64,000 bases of DNA from Terriglobales bacterium. Its GTDB lineage: Bacteria > Acidobacteriota > Terriglobia > Terriglobales > Acidobacteriaceae. The first letter of the stretch is position 1; every line of letters begins with the position of its first letter. The translations under genes were made by a program, and so were the position numbers. The notes beneath the pieces were generated by a model that worked only from the letters and a program-made list of their open reading frames with translations, did no database searches and was not told where the DNA came from. Shown here piece by piece: positions 25,896 through 35,431 of the stretch. The stretch is from contig DASSIZ010000077.1 of assembly GCA_035691485.1 (NCBI GenBank), positions 1-64,000 of the forward strand, in the 5' to 3' direction.

Positions 25896-26954
25896 TTGCG
25901 CCGACTCATACTTGCCATGCTTTTGCTGGCCGCTGTTGCCTGCGCTTTTGCTGCCGACACATCCAGGCGTGTCCAACTCCGATTGGACACCAGTGAAGCC
26001 GACGCCGTCCTCGCGATTCTTGCCAGACAGAATGCCGGCCAGTCCGTCGCCACCGGTGATTGGGAAAGACTGTTCGCTACCGAACCCTACCAGCGTCTCA
26101 AGCGACGCGAGGCCGACATGCATCGCGACTTCACCGACGACGATTTCAAGAAGTTCGTGTTGTCTGACGCAACCCTGAAGCGTTCGGCCGAACTGCGACG
26201 CACACTCGCAGAATGGAAACAGGCCGACCTGAACGCCGCCGCCCAGCGCGTGCTGGCCTACCTGCCCGCCGAGTCCGTCATTCGCGCGAAGGTTTTTCCC
26301 GTCATTAAACCGCAAAGCAACAGCTTCGTGTTTGATACGGAAACGGACCCAACCATCTTCCTTTATCTCGATCCCGCCGAGGGCCAGGCGCGTTTCGAAA
26401 TTATCGTTGCCCACGAACTGCATCACATCGGCCTTTCCAGCAACAGCAAAGCTTATGACCAGGCCATCGCTTCCCTGCCTGCCGGACCCCGTGCCGCCGC
26501 CGAGTGGATGGGCGCGTTCGGAGAAGGGGTAGCCATGCTCGCCGCCGCCGGAGGTCCGGACATCGACCCTGTCGCAACCTATACGACGGAGTTGCAAGCG
26601 GAGTGGAAGCGCGACATGCAGAATTTCAATGCCGATCTGGATCGAGTTCAGCAGTTCTTCCTCGACGCATCTTCCGGCCGTCTTTCCAGCCAGGACGAAG
26701 TTCGCGGGCAGGCGATGAAATTTTTCGGAAGCATCGGCCCATGGTATTCACTGGGCTACCGGATGGCGGTCCTGGTCGAGCAACGCTACGGGCGCGCCGC
26801 CCTGATCCAGTGCATGCTGGATTTCCGCAAACTGCCGGCCTCGTATAACCGCGTTGCCGCAGAAATAAATGCGCGAGGTAAACAGCACCTCGCGCTCTGG
26901 TCCCCGGAATTGCTGAAAGCGGTCGACGCCCAGCCCGTCCCTCAAGCCCGTTAG
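25896..26954 (+). CDS. Exported HExxH metalloprotease-like protein (DUF5700-like)
   Basis: The 352-residue reading from a TTG codon preceded by GGAGAG gives a clean signal peptide (LRRLILAMLLLAAVACAFAAD); the ATG at 25917 is an alternative start. The body has a zinc-protease motif AHELHHIG (HExxH near residues 173-177) and a downstream Glu in GEGVAMLAAA, arranged like gluzincin-type peptidases of the DUF5700/DUF2268 group. The rest is helical. No catalysed reaction is known to me. The gene starts 34 bases after the glycosyltransferase stop and its 3' end overlaps the small membrane-protein gene on the other strand by 4 bases. Confidence 0.72.
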   Translation: MRRLILAMLLLAAVACAFAADTSRRVQLRLDTSEADAVLAILARQNAGQSVATGDWERLFATEPYQRLKRREADMHRDFTDDDFKKFVLSDATLKRSAELRRTLAEWKQADLNAAAQRVLAYLPAESVIRAKVFPVIKPQSNSFVFDTETDPTIFLYLDPAEGQARFEIIVAHELHHIGLSSNSKAYDQAIASLPAGPRAAAEWMGAFGEGVAMLAAAGGPDIDPVATYTTELQAEWKRDMQNFNADLDRVQQFFLDASSGRLSSQDEVRGQAMKFFGSIGPWYSLGYRMAVLVEQRYGRAALIQCMLDFRKLPASYNRVAAEINARGKQHLALWSPELLKAVDAQPVPQAR

Positions 26955-27286
26955 ATCTGCTTCAACATCCGCGCCGGTTTCGCCGGCAGCACGGACGGCA
27001 CGGATGGCTTCTGCGGCGCCGGAGCCACCTTTTCGGGCTTCCGTTTTTCTTGCTTGGACGGCCCCTTCGGATCGGTGACGTTCATTTTCGCGTGCTGCTT
27101 GGCCAGATCCTGAGCGCGCATCTGCGTCAGTTGCTTGCTGTCGCTCCACAGCTGCTGGATCAGTACGCGCTGCTTCTCGATCGTGAGGCCCTGTTCCGCC
27201 ACTACCAGCGTCATCACCAGGCAAGTCAATAAAGCCAAAATCCGCGGCCACCCCGCCTGTAGGCCGTCTTGTTCCAGCTTGTCCAT
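26951..27286 (-). CDS. Small single-span membrane protein with basic Pro/Lys tail
   Basis: A 111-residue protein is predicted from the ATG at 27286 (MDKLEQDGLQAGWP). It has one hydrophobic segment (ILALLTCLVMTLVVA), a helical stretch rich in Gln, and a C-terminal tail of Lys, Pro and Ala (KQEKRKPEKVAPAPQK). No family is recognised. A longer reading to 27523 is possible, but its first 79 residues are Arg/Cys-rich and look non-coding. The gene diverges from the mutase large subunit. Confidence 0.55.
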   Translation of the reverse strand: MDKLEQDGLQAGWPRILALLTCLVMTLVVAEQGLTIEKQRVLIQQLWSDSKQLTQMRAQDLAKQHAKMNVTDPKGPSKQEKRKPEKVAPAPQKPSVPSVLPAKPARMLKQI

Positions 27287-27528
27287 GGTCGTACCCCCGC
27301 CTTGTCGACTCTGCTGCTGAGTATCGCAACCGGAGAGCCATAGCTTGCATTTGTAAGCCATTGATATGTAAAGGCTTGTTTCAGTAACCTGGCGGCCGTT
27401 ACCGCAACCGTTTGCAGTTTCCAGGAAACACTTTGACCTTTTCCGGGCTGGCACTGTTTTCCGAATGCGTGCGATTGCTACGCCCCGCCGCATCTCTATA
27501 TGATGGGTAGTTTGTTTCGCCACTGCGT

Positions 27529-29328
<1,800 letters not shown>

Positions 29329-29362
29329 TATTTGATAATGCGTAAACGTTCAAAGAGTAGGA

Positions 29363-29384
29363 GCGCGGGCGCTCTCGCCCGCGC
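29363..29384. repeat. Strong hairpin after the mutase large subunit
   Basis: Nine perfect base pairs (GCGCGGGCG with CGCCCGCGC) close a CTCT loop, 35 bases after the mutase stop. The preceding bases (GGAGCGCG) resemble the start of the REP-like hairpins near 12875 and 35911. It could protect or attenuate the transcript; there is no T run. Confidence 0.6.
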
Positions 29385-29446
29385 ATAGCGACACGAGCCG
29401 AATAGGCGTGAGCAGCCCGCCAGAGTAGCCGCGCATCTCACTCCCC

Positions 29447-29665
29447 ATGCGCCCTCTACTCGCCGTCGGCTTGATCCTGATTGTCCTCGGAATACTTTCC
29501 TTGTTCGTCGGCATCCCGCACCAGCACAGCAGCGGTATCCAGGTGGGCGACGCCAAGATCGGGGTTCAGACCCAGACTTCCGACCGCATTCCCCTGCCCG
29601 CCTCTGTTGCCATCATCATTGGCGGCGTCGTGCTGGCTGCCGTTGGCGGTCGCTCCTCCCGCTGA
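29447..29665 (+). CDS. Small two-span membrane protein
   Basis: The 72-residue protein has two hydrophobic segments (LLAVGLILIVLGILSLFVG and SVAIIIGGVVLAAVGG) separated by a short polar loop with TQTSDRIPLP. This is the layout of a small family often annotated as DUF3185-like. Function is unknown. It sits between the mutase large subunit and the AlkA-like gene on the same strand. Confidence 0.7.
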   Translation: MRPLLAVGLILIVLGILSLFVGIPHQHSSGIQVGDAKIGVQTQTSDRIPLPASVAIIIGGVVLAAVGGRSSR

Positions 29666-29730
29666 GCCTTTTACACGTTTTTACCGGAATGCGAATCTAT
29701 AGCGTGCGCCGGTAAATCTATAATTTCGTC

Positions 29731-30432
29731 ATGCGCCGCGCCATCGATCACCTCAAGAAGTCCGATCCCGTCATGGCGGAACTCATTGCCCGGATCGGAC
29801 CTTTTCGCCTCGACCGCCGTCCCGCAACCTTCGAAGCCATGGTCCGCGCCATCGTCTTCCAGCAATTGGCCGGCGCCGCCGCCCGCACCATCTACCTGCG
29901 CCTGCAAATCGCCTGCGAGAAGGCTGTCCACGGACAGGACACCGAGCGCTCTCTCTATGGCGGCTTCGGCATCACGCCGGAATCCGTCCTTGCGCTGACC
30001 GAGGAGCAGATGCGCTCCTGCGGTCTTTCCCGGCAAAAGCTCAGCTACATTCGCGATCTCGCCGCCAAGACCATTTCACGCGAAGTTGATTTCGAGAGCC
30101 TCCCCAACATGACCGACGAGGAGGTCATCGCGCACCTCACGCGCGTCAAAGGCGTCGGCGTCTGGTCGGCGCAAATGTTCCTCATCTTCGCCCTGGGCCG
30201 TCTCGACGTCATGCCCACCGTCGATCTCGGCATCAACATGGCCATCTGCCGCCACTACAACAAACGCAAGGTCCCCAAGCCGAAACAGATCCTGAAATTT
30301 TCAGAAAAGTGGAAGCCCTACCGCTCTTTAGCCTGCTGGTATTTATGGCGCTCTTCCGACAAACCGGAAGCAAAATCTCAGCCACAGCGAACACCTAGGA
30401 ATACCAAGTCAAGACGCGCCAAGGCTTCTTGA
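29731..30432 (+). CDS. DNA-3-methyladenine glycosylase II (AlkA-like, HhH-GPD)
   Basis: This base-excision glycosylase removes alkylated purines from DNA. The 233-residue protein has the helix-hairpin-helix stretch LTRVKGVGVWSAQMFLIF followed by the catalytic aspartate in DVMPTVDLGINM, the HhH-GPD hallmark. The N-terminal AlkA domain is reduced compared with E. coli AlkA (282 residues), matching the short bacterial subfamily. A perfect GC-rich hairpin 13 bases after the stop probably ends its transcript, so it may be read separately from the B12 subunit gene. Confidence 0.9.
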   Translation: MRRAIDHLKKSDPVMAELIARIGPFRLDRRPATFEAMVRAIVFQQLAGAAARTIYLRLQIACEKAVHGQDTERSLYGGFGITPESVLALTEEQMRSCGLSRQKLSYIRDLAAKTISREVDFESLPNMTDEEVIAHLTRVKGVGVWSAQMFLIFALGRLDVMPTVDLGINMAICRHYNKRKVPKPKQILKFSEKWKPYRSLACWYLWRSSDKPEAKSQPQRTPRNTKSRRAKAS

Positions 30433-30444
30433 CTCCGATCCGTA

Positions 30445-30467
30445 GGTCCCGGCGCCTCGCCGGGACC
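30445..30467 (+). terminator. Probable terminator after the alkA-like gene
   Basis: A perfect 10-base-pair hairpin (GGTCCCGGCG with CGCCGGGACC, loop CCT) lies 13 bases past the stop codon and is followed by ACCTTTCC. The short T tract makes it a weak intrinsic terminator by the standard definition; it could instead be a REP-like hairpin. Confidence 0.5.
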
Positions 30468-30499
30468 ACCTTTCCTATCTTGACCCTGGCGTCTTCTGC

Positions 30500-30546
30500 T
30501 TTGCGCCTTGAGTGTGTTTTCTCTGTGTCCTCTGTGGTTAAATAAT
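30500..30546 (+). promoter_or_regulatory. Recurrent upstream element (TCTGTGG type), copy before the B12 subunit
   Basis: The stretch contains GTGTGTTTTCTCTGTGTCC and then TCTGTGGTTAAAT, and ends within 10 bases of the start codon of the B12-binding subunit. Related stretches precede the crotonase gene (31118-31150) and hpt (33427-33462). None of the three starts has a visible Shine-Dalgarno. A promoter, leader or mobile-repeat role are all possible. Confidence 0.45.
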
Positions 30547-30554
30547 GATTTGCC

Positions 30555-30977
30555 ATGCCCGCCGAGCGCAAAATCCGTGTCCTGGTCGCCAAGCCTGGAC
30601 TCGACGGCCACGACCGCGGCGCCAAGGTCATCGCCCGCGCTCTTCGCGATGCCGGCATGGAGGTCATTTACACCGGCCTCCGCCAAACGCCGGAAATGGT
30701 CGTCAACGCTGCCTTGCAGGAAGACGTTGACGTCATCGGCCTTTCCATTCTTTCCGGCGCCCATAACGCCATCGTGCCCCGCGTCATGGACCTGCTGAAG
30801 CAGAACAACATGGACGACGTCCTGGTGCTGGTCGGCGGCATCATCCCCGACCAGGACGTTCCCGCGCTGAAGCAAAAAGGCGTTGCCGGTATCTTTCAGC
30901 CCGGCACCGCTATGGACGAGATCGTCCAGTTCATCCGCCAGAACATCAAACCGCGCGGCATCCCCGCCAGCACCTAG
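30555..30977 (+). CDS. Cobalamin-binding subunit of the acyl-CoA mutase
   Basis: The 140-residue protein is a complete B12-binding domain. It has the motif DxHxxG in [13 protein letters not shown], whose histidine replaces the lower ligand of cobalamin, then [10 protein letters not shown] and [10 protein letters not shown], the Ser-x-Leu and Gly-Gly positions that line the nucleotide-tail groove. Split mutases pair such a subunit with a large subunit like that encoded at 27529, 1.2 kb upstream on the same strand. Together they give the domains of a full methylmalonyl-CoA-mutase-type chain. Cobalamin must be supplied by genes outside the window. Confidence 0.94.
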   Translation: MPAERKIRVLVAKPGLDGHDRGAKVIARALRDAGMEVIYTGLRQTPEMVVNAALQEDVDVIGLSILSGAHNAIVPRVMDLLKQNNMDDVLVLVGGIIPDQDVPALKQKGVAGIFQPGTAMDEIVQFIRQNIKPRGIPAST

Positions 30978-30994
30978 AATTCAAGAACGCCTCA

Positions 30995-31150
30995 GATTGC
31001 ACGGATGAACACGATTAAACGCACCCTGAACCTGTGTCATCCGGAGCGAGGGCGAATGCCCGCAGGTCCGCGGGCGTTTCGGCGAAAGTACCCCGGAGCG
31101 GAAGAATCTCTTGCCTTGTCTGTGTTCACCGTGTAAATCCGTGGTTCAAT
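30995..31150. repeat. MITE-like region with imperfect terminal inverted repeats
   Basis: The left end (30995-31015, GATTGCACGGATGAACACG) is, in reverse complement, similar to the right end (31121-31140, TGTGTTCACCGTGTAAATCC), so the region is bounded by imperfect inverted repeats of about 20 bases. The middle contains CTGTGTCATCCGGAGCGAGG and AGTACCCCGGAGCGGAAG, phrases that look like other intergenic Acidobacteriota repeats. No coding frame is visible. It fills most of the gap between the B12 subunit and the crotonase. Confidence 0.5.
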
Positions 31151-31154
31151 TTGC

Positions 31155-31742
31155 ATGTCGGAAACTCACTACAACCTCGACGAGCGGGACAGCGCTACCG
31201 TCCTTCGCATCATTTCCCCCGATTCCACCAATCGCCTTACCCGCGCCTGCGTCCTCGCGCTCACTGGCGCCGTGCGAGACCTCGCTCGCGATCCGCGCCC
31301 CTTGGTCATCACCGGCAATCACAAGTTCTTTTCCGCCGGCGCCGATCTCGAAGAGATCGTCGCCCTCACCGGCCCTGCGGCCTACGAGTTTTCCCACATG
31401 GGACAAGCGCTGATGAACGAAATCGAATGCTTCCCCGCCCCCATCATCGCCGCCGTCTCCGGCTACTGCATGGGAGGCGGGCTGGACCTGGCGCTAGCCT
31501 GCCATAGGCGCATCGCTTCGCCTCATGCCGTTTTCGGACATCGTGGCGCCGCGCTGGGATTGATTACCGGCTGGGGTGGAACGCAGCGCTTGCCGCGCCT
31601 GGTCGGAAAAACGCGCGCCCTGCAGATGATGATCGAAGCCGAGAAGATCCACGCCCGCGAGGCCCTTCGCATCGGCTTGGTGAACGCAATCGAAGACGAT
31701 CCGGTCAGTGCGGCGATCGAGCAGCTAGGGGCTAAGAGCTAG
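31155..31742 (+). CDS. Short enoyl-CoA hydratase/isomerase family (crotonase) protein
   Basis: The 195-residue protein has the crotonase core, including the oxyanion-hole segment KFFSAGADLEEIV and the second one GYCMGGGLDLALAC, then GHRGAALGLITGWGGTQRLP. It is about 60 residues shorter than usual: the C-terminal helical part is missing after GLVNAIED. The two glutamates of rat enoyl-CoA hydratase (in GGCELA and QPEI) correspond here to Asp (GGLDLA) and Gly (HRGAA), so ordinary hydration chemistry is doubtful. Neighbourhood with the mutase suggests an acyl-CoA substrate. Inference: an isomerase, thioesterase or decarboxylase activity remains possible. Confidence 0.82.
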   Translation: MSETHYNLDERDSATVLRIISPDSTNRLTRACVLALTGAVRDLARDPRPLVITGNHKFFSAGADLEEIVALTGPAAYEFSHMGQALMNEIECFPAPIIAAVSGYCMGGGLDLALACHRRIASPHAVFGHRGAALGLITGWGGTQRLPRLVGKTRALQMMIEAEKIHAREALRIGLVNAIEDDPVSAAIEQLGAKS

Positions 31743-31795
31743 CAGCCAGGACGCGATTTCCTCGCGTGTGTGGATGAACCCGCTGACTGAATTCT

Positions 31796-32467
31796 CTACT
31801 GCTTCAACGCCACTGCCACTCCATCCCGCAGCGGCAGGATCGTTGGAAACAGTTCCTTGGATCCGTACAGCAACCTGTTGAACTCCAAAATCGCCCGCGT
31901 CGACTCCTCCCTCTCTTTATTGGCGGGATCGGCCACACGCCCGCTCCACAGCACATTGTCGGTCACGAACAAGCCTCCCCGGCGTATCCGCGGCACAGCC
32001 AGCCGGAACACCTTGGGGTAGTCCTCCTTGTCGACGTCGTTAAAGATGATGTCGAACGGTTCCAGGTTCTGTTCCGACAGAATCTCCAGCGCGTCGCCAA
32101 CCTTGATTTCGATCCGCTTCTCCACCCCGGCTTGCTCGAAATTCTTGTATGCCTCCATGGCGCGATTGGAGTCGCCATCGGTGTACACCACGTGCCCTTC
32201 TTCACCCACTCCGAGCGCCCACCAGATTGTCGAATACCCGATCGCGGAGCCCATCTCGAACACGCGGCGCGCCCCGCTTAACCGCGCCAGCATGTACAGC
32301 AACCGGCCCACGGCCGGTCCTACAATCGGGATGTCGCGCTTCGCCGCTTCTTCTTCCATCTTGCGCAGCACCGGATCGCTTTCCGGCAGCAACGAATAGA
32401 TATAGTTGTCCACGGCTTCGCCGGTGACTCCGCCCATCGCCCACGACGGCCGCTTTGTCTTATTCAT
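31796..32467 (-). CDS. SAM-dependent O-methyltransferase, family 3 (CCoAOMT-like)
   Basis: The 223-residue protein has the class I methyltransferase core: the AdoMet motif RVFEMGSAIGYSTIWW near residues 68-83, the acidic post-II motif VVYTDGDSNRA, and the metal-binding aspartates in IIFNDVDKEDYP followed by FVTDNVLWSGRV, characteristic of cation-dependent O-methyltransferases. Substrates of the bacterial enzymes include phenolic or other small hydroxylated compounds; none can be assigned here. It is convergent with the crotonase gene and about 100 bases downstream of the UPF0173 gene. Confidence 0.9.
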   Translation of the reverse strand: MNKTKRPSWAMGGVTGEAVDNYIYSLLPESDPVLRKMEEEAAKRDIPIVGPAVGRLLYMLARLSGARRVFEMGSAIGYSTIWWALGVGEEGHVVYTDGDSNRAMEAYKNFEQAGVEKRIEIKVGDALEILSEQNLEPFDIIFNDVDKEDYPKVFRLAVPRIRRGGLFVTDNVLWSGRVADPANKEREESTRAILEFNRLLYGSKELFPTILPLRDGVAVALKQ

Positions 32468-32569
32468 AATCTCCCTTGCTCAACCAGTACCTCGGTGTCC
32501 AAACGTACCTGGTACTCAGGTACTTCTGCACAAAATTTCCAATTTTCAAATTTCCAATTTCAAACTCTT

Positions 32570-33277
32570 TCACCCGATCGTCTGCCCGGGTTTCATCTCC
32601 AACACATCCCAGGCGGCCTCCGAAGTCAACTTCTTGAACTGCGACGCCGTTCCTGTCAGCGCCGGAAAGGTTCCGAAGTGCATCGGGATCACCGTCTTCG
32701 GCCGCAGCAATTGGCACGCATAGGCCGCCTCTCGAGGCGACATGGTGTAAAGGTCTCCGATCGGCAGCATCACGATTTCCGGGTGATACAGTTCATGAAT
32801 GATGCGCATGTCGCCGAACACGTTCGTGTCCCCCGCGTGATATAGCTTCAGCCCGCTGTCCAGTTCGATGACGTATCCGCAGGCCTCGCCGCCGTAAATG
32901 ATGGTTCCGTCATCTTCCTGGATGCCGCACGAGTGCTGCGCCTGCACCATCGTGACCTTCACTCCCGCCACCTCCTGCGTTCCTCCCTTGTTCATTGGCA
33001 AGACATGCTGGGCGCCCTTCTTCTGCATCCACAGCGCCAGCTCGAATATGCCCACCACCTTCGGGTTGTGCTGCTTTGCGATCGACACCGCGTCCCCGAT
33101 ATGGTCCATGTGGCCGTGCGTGCACAGCAGCGCGTCCACTTTCTTAATCTTCTTTTCACTGTCCGGGCATGACGGATTTCCCATCACCCAGGGATCGATC
33201 AGGATGGTGCTCCCTCCGCTCTCCAGCCGGAACGTTGCATGTCCCAACCACGTCAGCTTTGCGCCTTTCAAGTCCAT
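32570..33277 (-). CDS. UPF0173 metal-dependent hydrolase (metallo-beta-lactamase fold)
   Basis: The 235-residue protein starts with WLGHATFRLESGGSTILIDPW and contains the zinc-binding motif CTHGHMDHIGDAV, followed by metal-ligand histidines in VQAQHSCG, LYHAGDTNVFGDM and IPMHFGTFPAL, the full UPF0173 pattern. Members are uncharacterised hydrolases of the metallo-beta-lactamase superfamily. It is divergent from hpt, sharing a 204-base intergenic region that carries two tandem copies of the TCTGTGG-type element. Confidence 0.93.
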   Translation of the reverse strand: MDLKGAKLTWLGHATFRLESGGSTILIDPWVMGNPSCPDSEKKIKKVDALLCTHGHMDHIGDAVSIAKQHNPKVVGIFELALWMQKKGAQHVLPMNKGGTQEVAGVKVTMVQAQHSCGIQEDDGTIIYGGEACGYVIELDSGLKLYHAGDTNVFGDMRIIHELYHPEIVMLPIGDLYTMSPREAAYACQLLRPKTVIPMHFGTFPALTGTASQFKKLTSEAAWDVLEMKPGQTIG

Positions 33278-33384
33278 GATGGCTGCCTTTCTGCCGTATC
33301 AGATGCAAACGAGGCCGAAGAATTCTACCAGCCTGCATTCAATCTCGGGAGCGGAGCGAAGGGGTCGATGCATTTCGCAGAGCC

Positions 33385-33462
33385 TTTTCCGCCGTGTTCC
33401 TCTGTTGCCAAATAAAATATTTCTCCTTTCCGCCGTGTTCCTCTGTGCCCTCTGTGGCCAAA
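33385..33462 (+). promoter_or_regulatory. Two tandem copies of the recurrent upstream element before hpt
   Basis: CCGCCGTGTTCCTCTGT occurs at about 33389 and again at about 33430, each followed within 15 bases by CCAAATA; the second copy also contains TCTGTGGCC. The copies are about 42 bases apart, and the second ends 20 bases upstream of the hpt ATG. This is the third site of the element seen before the B12 subunit and crotonase genes. Confidence 0.5.
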
Positions 33463-33481
33463 TATGTTGTAATACCCGTCC

Positions 33482-34030
33482 ATGCCCACGCCCACTGCCG
33501 TGACTCCACAGCTGAGAACGCTCTTCACCCGGGACCAGATCGCGCGCCGCGTCAGCGAAATGGCGGCGGAGATCACCCGCGACTTCGCCGGCCAGTCCAT
33601 CATCTTCGTCGGCGTTCTCAAAGGCGCCTCGATTTTCCTGGGCGACATTGCCCGCCAAGTCAAGCTGGACGCGACCTTCGACTTCATCAGCGTCGCCAGC
33701 TACGGCGCCGGCACCCGCACCAGCGGTGAAGTCAAGATGAATAAGGACGTGGATTCTTCCATGGCCGACAAGAACGTCATCATCGTCGAAGACATCCTCG
33801 ACACCGGACTCACCATGGGATACCTGCGCAAGCTTTTCCTCGCCCATCAGCCGCGCAGTCTGAAGGTGGCCGTGCTGCTCGACAAAGCTTGCCGCCGCAT
33901 CGAGCCCGTCCAGGCCGATTACGTGGGCTTTGTCATTCCGGATGAATTCGTGGTGGGATACGGCATGGATTACGGCGAACGTTATCGCAACCTGCCCGAC
34001 ATCTGCGTTCTGCCGCCGGAATTGCAGTAA
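33482..34030 (+). CDS. hpt: Hypoxanthine phosphoribosyltransferase
   Basis: The enzyme salvages hypoxanthine (and guanine) by joining it to PRPP to form IMP or GMP. The 182-residue protein has the PRPP-binding motif VIIVEDILDTGLTMGYL, the flexible-loop start SYGAGTRTSG and the purine-contact region VGFVIPDEFVVGYGMDYGERYRNLP. Length and motif order match bacterial Hpt closely. No Shine-Dalgarno precedes the ATG (ACCCGTCC), and a repeated element lies immediately upstream. Confidence 0.96.
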   Translation: MPTPTAVTPQLRTLFTRDQIARRVSEMAAEITRDFAGQSIIFVGVLKGASIFLGDIARQVKLDATFDFISVASYGAGTRTSGEVKMNKDVDSSMADKNVIIVEDILDTGLTMGYLRKLFLAHQPRSLKVAVLLDKACRRIEPVQADYVGFVIPDEFVVGYGMDYGERYRNLPDICVLPPELQ

Positions 34031-34037
34031 TAACTTC

Positions 34038-34496
34038 TTACTTACAGATCAGGGCGCCAATCGCGTCTGCCACGCGTTGCAGTACTTCGATTTCGTATTC
34101 CATGAAGTTGAAGGCTTGCGCCGAATGCATTTCCACTACGCCCCGCGGCTGCGAGTTCAGCGTCACTGGGGCGGCCACGAAGGCGCCGATTCCGCTCCCA
34201 CGGCAGGCCTCTGCATTGAGGCGCTTGTCGGAAATCACATCCTCGCAATCGATGAGTTTGGCGGATTGCAGGCATTGTTCCCGCAGGATCGCAATTGGAT
34301 CTTCCGCGCTGCGACCTTGGATTGCCAGCCCGGCGCTGGCACGCAGGGCGCCCGGGCTGCCGGCGTTCAGGGTGGCGACACATCGGTCGGCGCGCGTCGT
34401 GGTGCAAAGGTACTCCACCATCGACTGCAATGCCCTGCGGTCTTGCTCAGCCTGTGAGCCTTCTTCGAACTCAGGCTTGGCGCTGGTTGCTTCCAT
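34038..34496 (-). CDS. GAF-domain protein
   Basis: This 152-residue protein is essentially a single GAF domain. The pattern includes an N-terminal helix, LCTTTRADRCVATL, a central region with DVISDKRLNAEACRGSGIGAFVAAPV, and the closing LNSQPRGVVEMHSAQAFNFMEYEIEVLQRVADAIG typical of the last strand and helix. GAF domains bind small ligands such as cyclic nucleotides or haem, or act as redox sensors. No output domain is fused, and no sensor kinase is adjacent. It is convergent with hpt, with only 7 bases between the stops. Confidence 0.8.
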   Translation of the reverse strand: MEATSAKPEFEEGSQAEQDRRALQSMVEYLCTTTRADRCVATLNAGSPGALRASAGLAIQGRSAEDPIAILREQCLQSAKLIDCEDVISDKRLNAEACRGSGIGAFVAAPVTLNSQPRGVVEMHSAQAFNFMEYEIEVLQRVADAIGALICK

Positions 34497-34615
34497 ATCT
34501 CGGCGCCAGAGTAGGACAATCGTCTTCGCTTAGCAATAATTTCATGGGTTCGGCGCGTGCTCGTTCCGCCGGGATGGAACAGCCCCTCAACGGGCTGGAT
34601 GCGTGATTGCTTTCC

Positions 34616-35431
34616 TTACTCTGCCGGCGTACTGGCCTGTTCCGCTTCACGGCGCGAGCGTCGCCGCTTCGGGCTCACCAGCCAGGCGATGAAAATGCTC
34701 GCCACGTACAGCGCCACCATCGGGGCCGCGAACAGGCACATATTCAGGATATCGGTGGTCGGTGTGACGATCGCCGCAATGATGAAAATGACCAGGATCG
34801 AATAGCGCAAGTTGCGCCACATCCATCCCGCGCTTACCACTCCCATCAGCGCCAGGAAGAACACCAGGATCGGCATTTCGAAGATAATGCCCAGCCCGAT
34901 GATGATGGTCAGGAACAGGTCGGTATATTCCCCGATCGTGATCATGGGCTGGAATTGCGCGCCGTAACCGATCAGGAAATCCAGCGCCGCCGGGTACACC
35001 ATCTTGTATCCGAACAGCCCGCCGCCGATGAACAGCCCTACCGAGGAAAACATGAAGGGCAGCACGTAGCGCTTCTCGTGGCGGTAGAGGCCAGGCGCGA
35101 CGAACGCCCACACCTGGTAGAGCACGGCCGGCGAGGCCACGAATACTCCCGCGATGAACGCCACCTTCAGGTACATGTTGAACGGTTCGGTCGGGTTCAG
35201 GTACACCAGCCGCTCGGCGAGGTGGTGGTTGCGCAGCGCCTCCATGATCGGCGCCTGCATATAACCGTAAATCCGCTCCGCGTAGTACCAGCAGGCAAAG
35301 AAACCGGCCGCCACGAACAGCAATGACCAGATGATTCTCCGCCGCAGTTCCTCCAGGTGATTGAGGAAGCTCATGCTCGCCATTTTTTCGGAAACGGCTC
35401 GCCGTGCCGCGGCGGGATTGAAATCAGACAT
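34616..35431 (-). CDS. tatC: Sec-independent protein translocase TatC
   Basis: TatC is the receptor for twin-arginine signal peptides in the inner membrane. The 271-residue protein has six hydrophobic segments, the N-terminal signature FLNHLEELRRRIIWSL with the conserved Glu and Arg, and the family block NPTEPFNMYLKVAFIAGVF. The long C-terminal tail (PKRRRSRREAEQ) is basic. The start overlaps the tatB stop by 8 bases, an arrangement for coupled translation. The cluster serves exported folded proteins; the Tat-signal protein at 13005 is a plausible client. Confidence 0.95.
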   Translation of the reverse strand: MSDFNPAAARRAVSEKMASMSFLNHLEELRRRIIWSLLFVAAGFFACWYYAERIYGYMQAPIMEALRNHHLAERLVYLNPTEPFNMYLKVAFIAGVFVASPAVLYQVWAFVAPGLYRHEKRYVLPFMFSSVGLFIGGGLFGYKMVYPAALDFLIGYGAQFQPMITIGEYTDLFLTIIIGLGIIFEMPILVFFLALMGVVSAGWMWRNLRYSILVIFIIAAIVTPTTDILNMCLFAAPMVALYVASIFIAWLVSPKRRRSRREAEQASTPAE

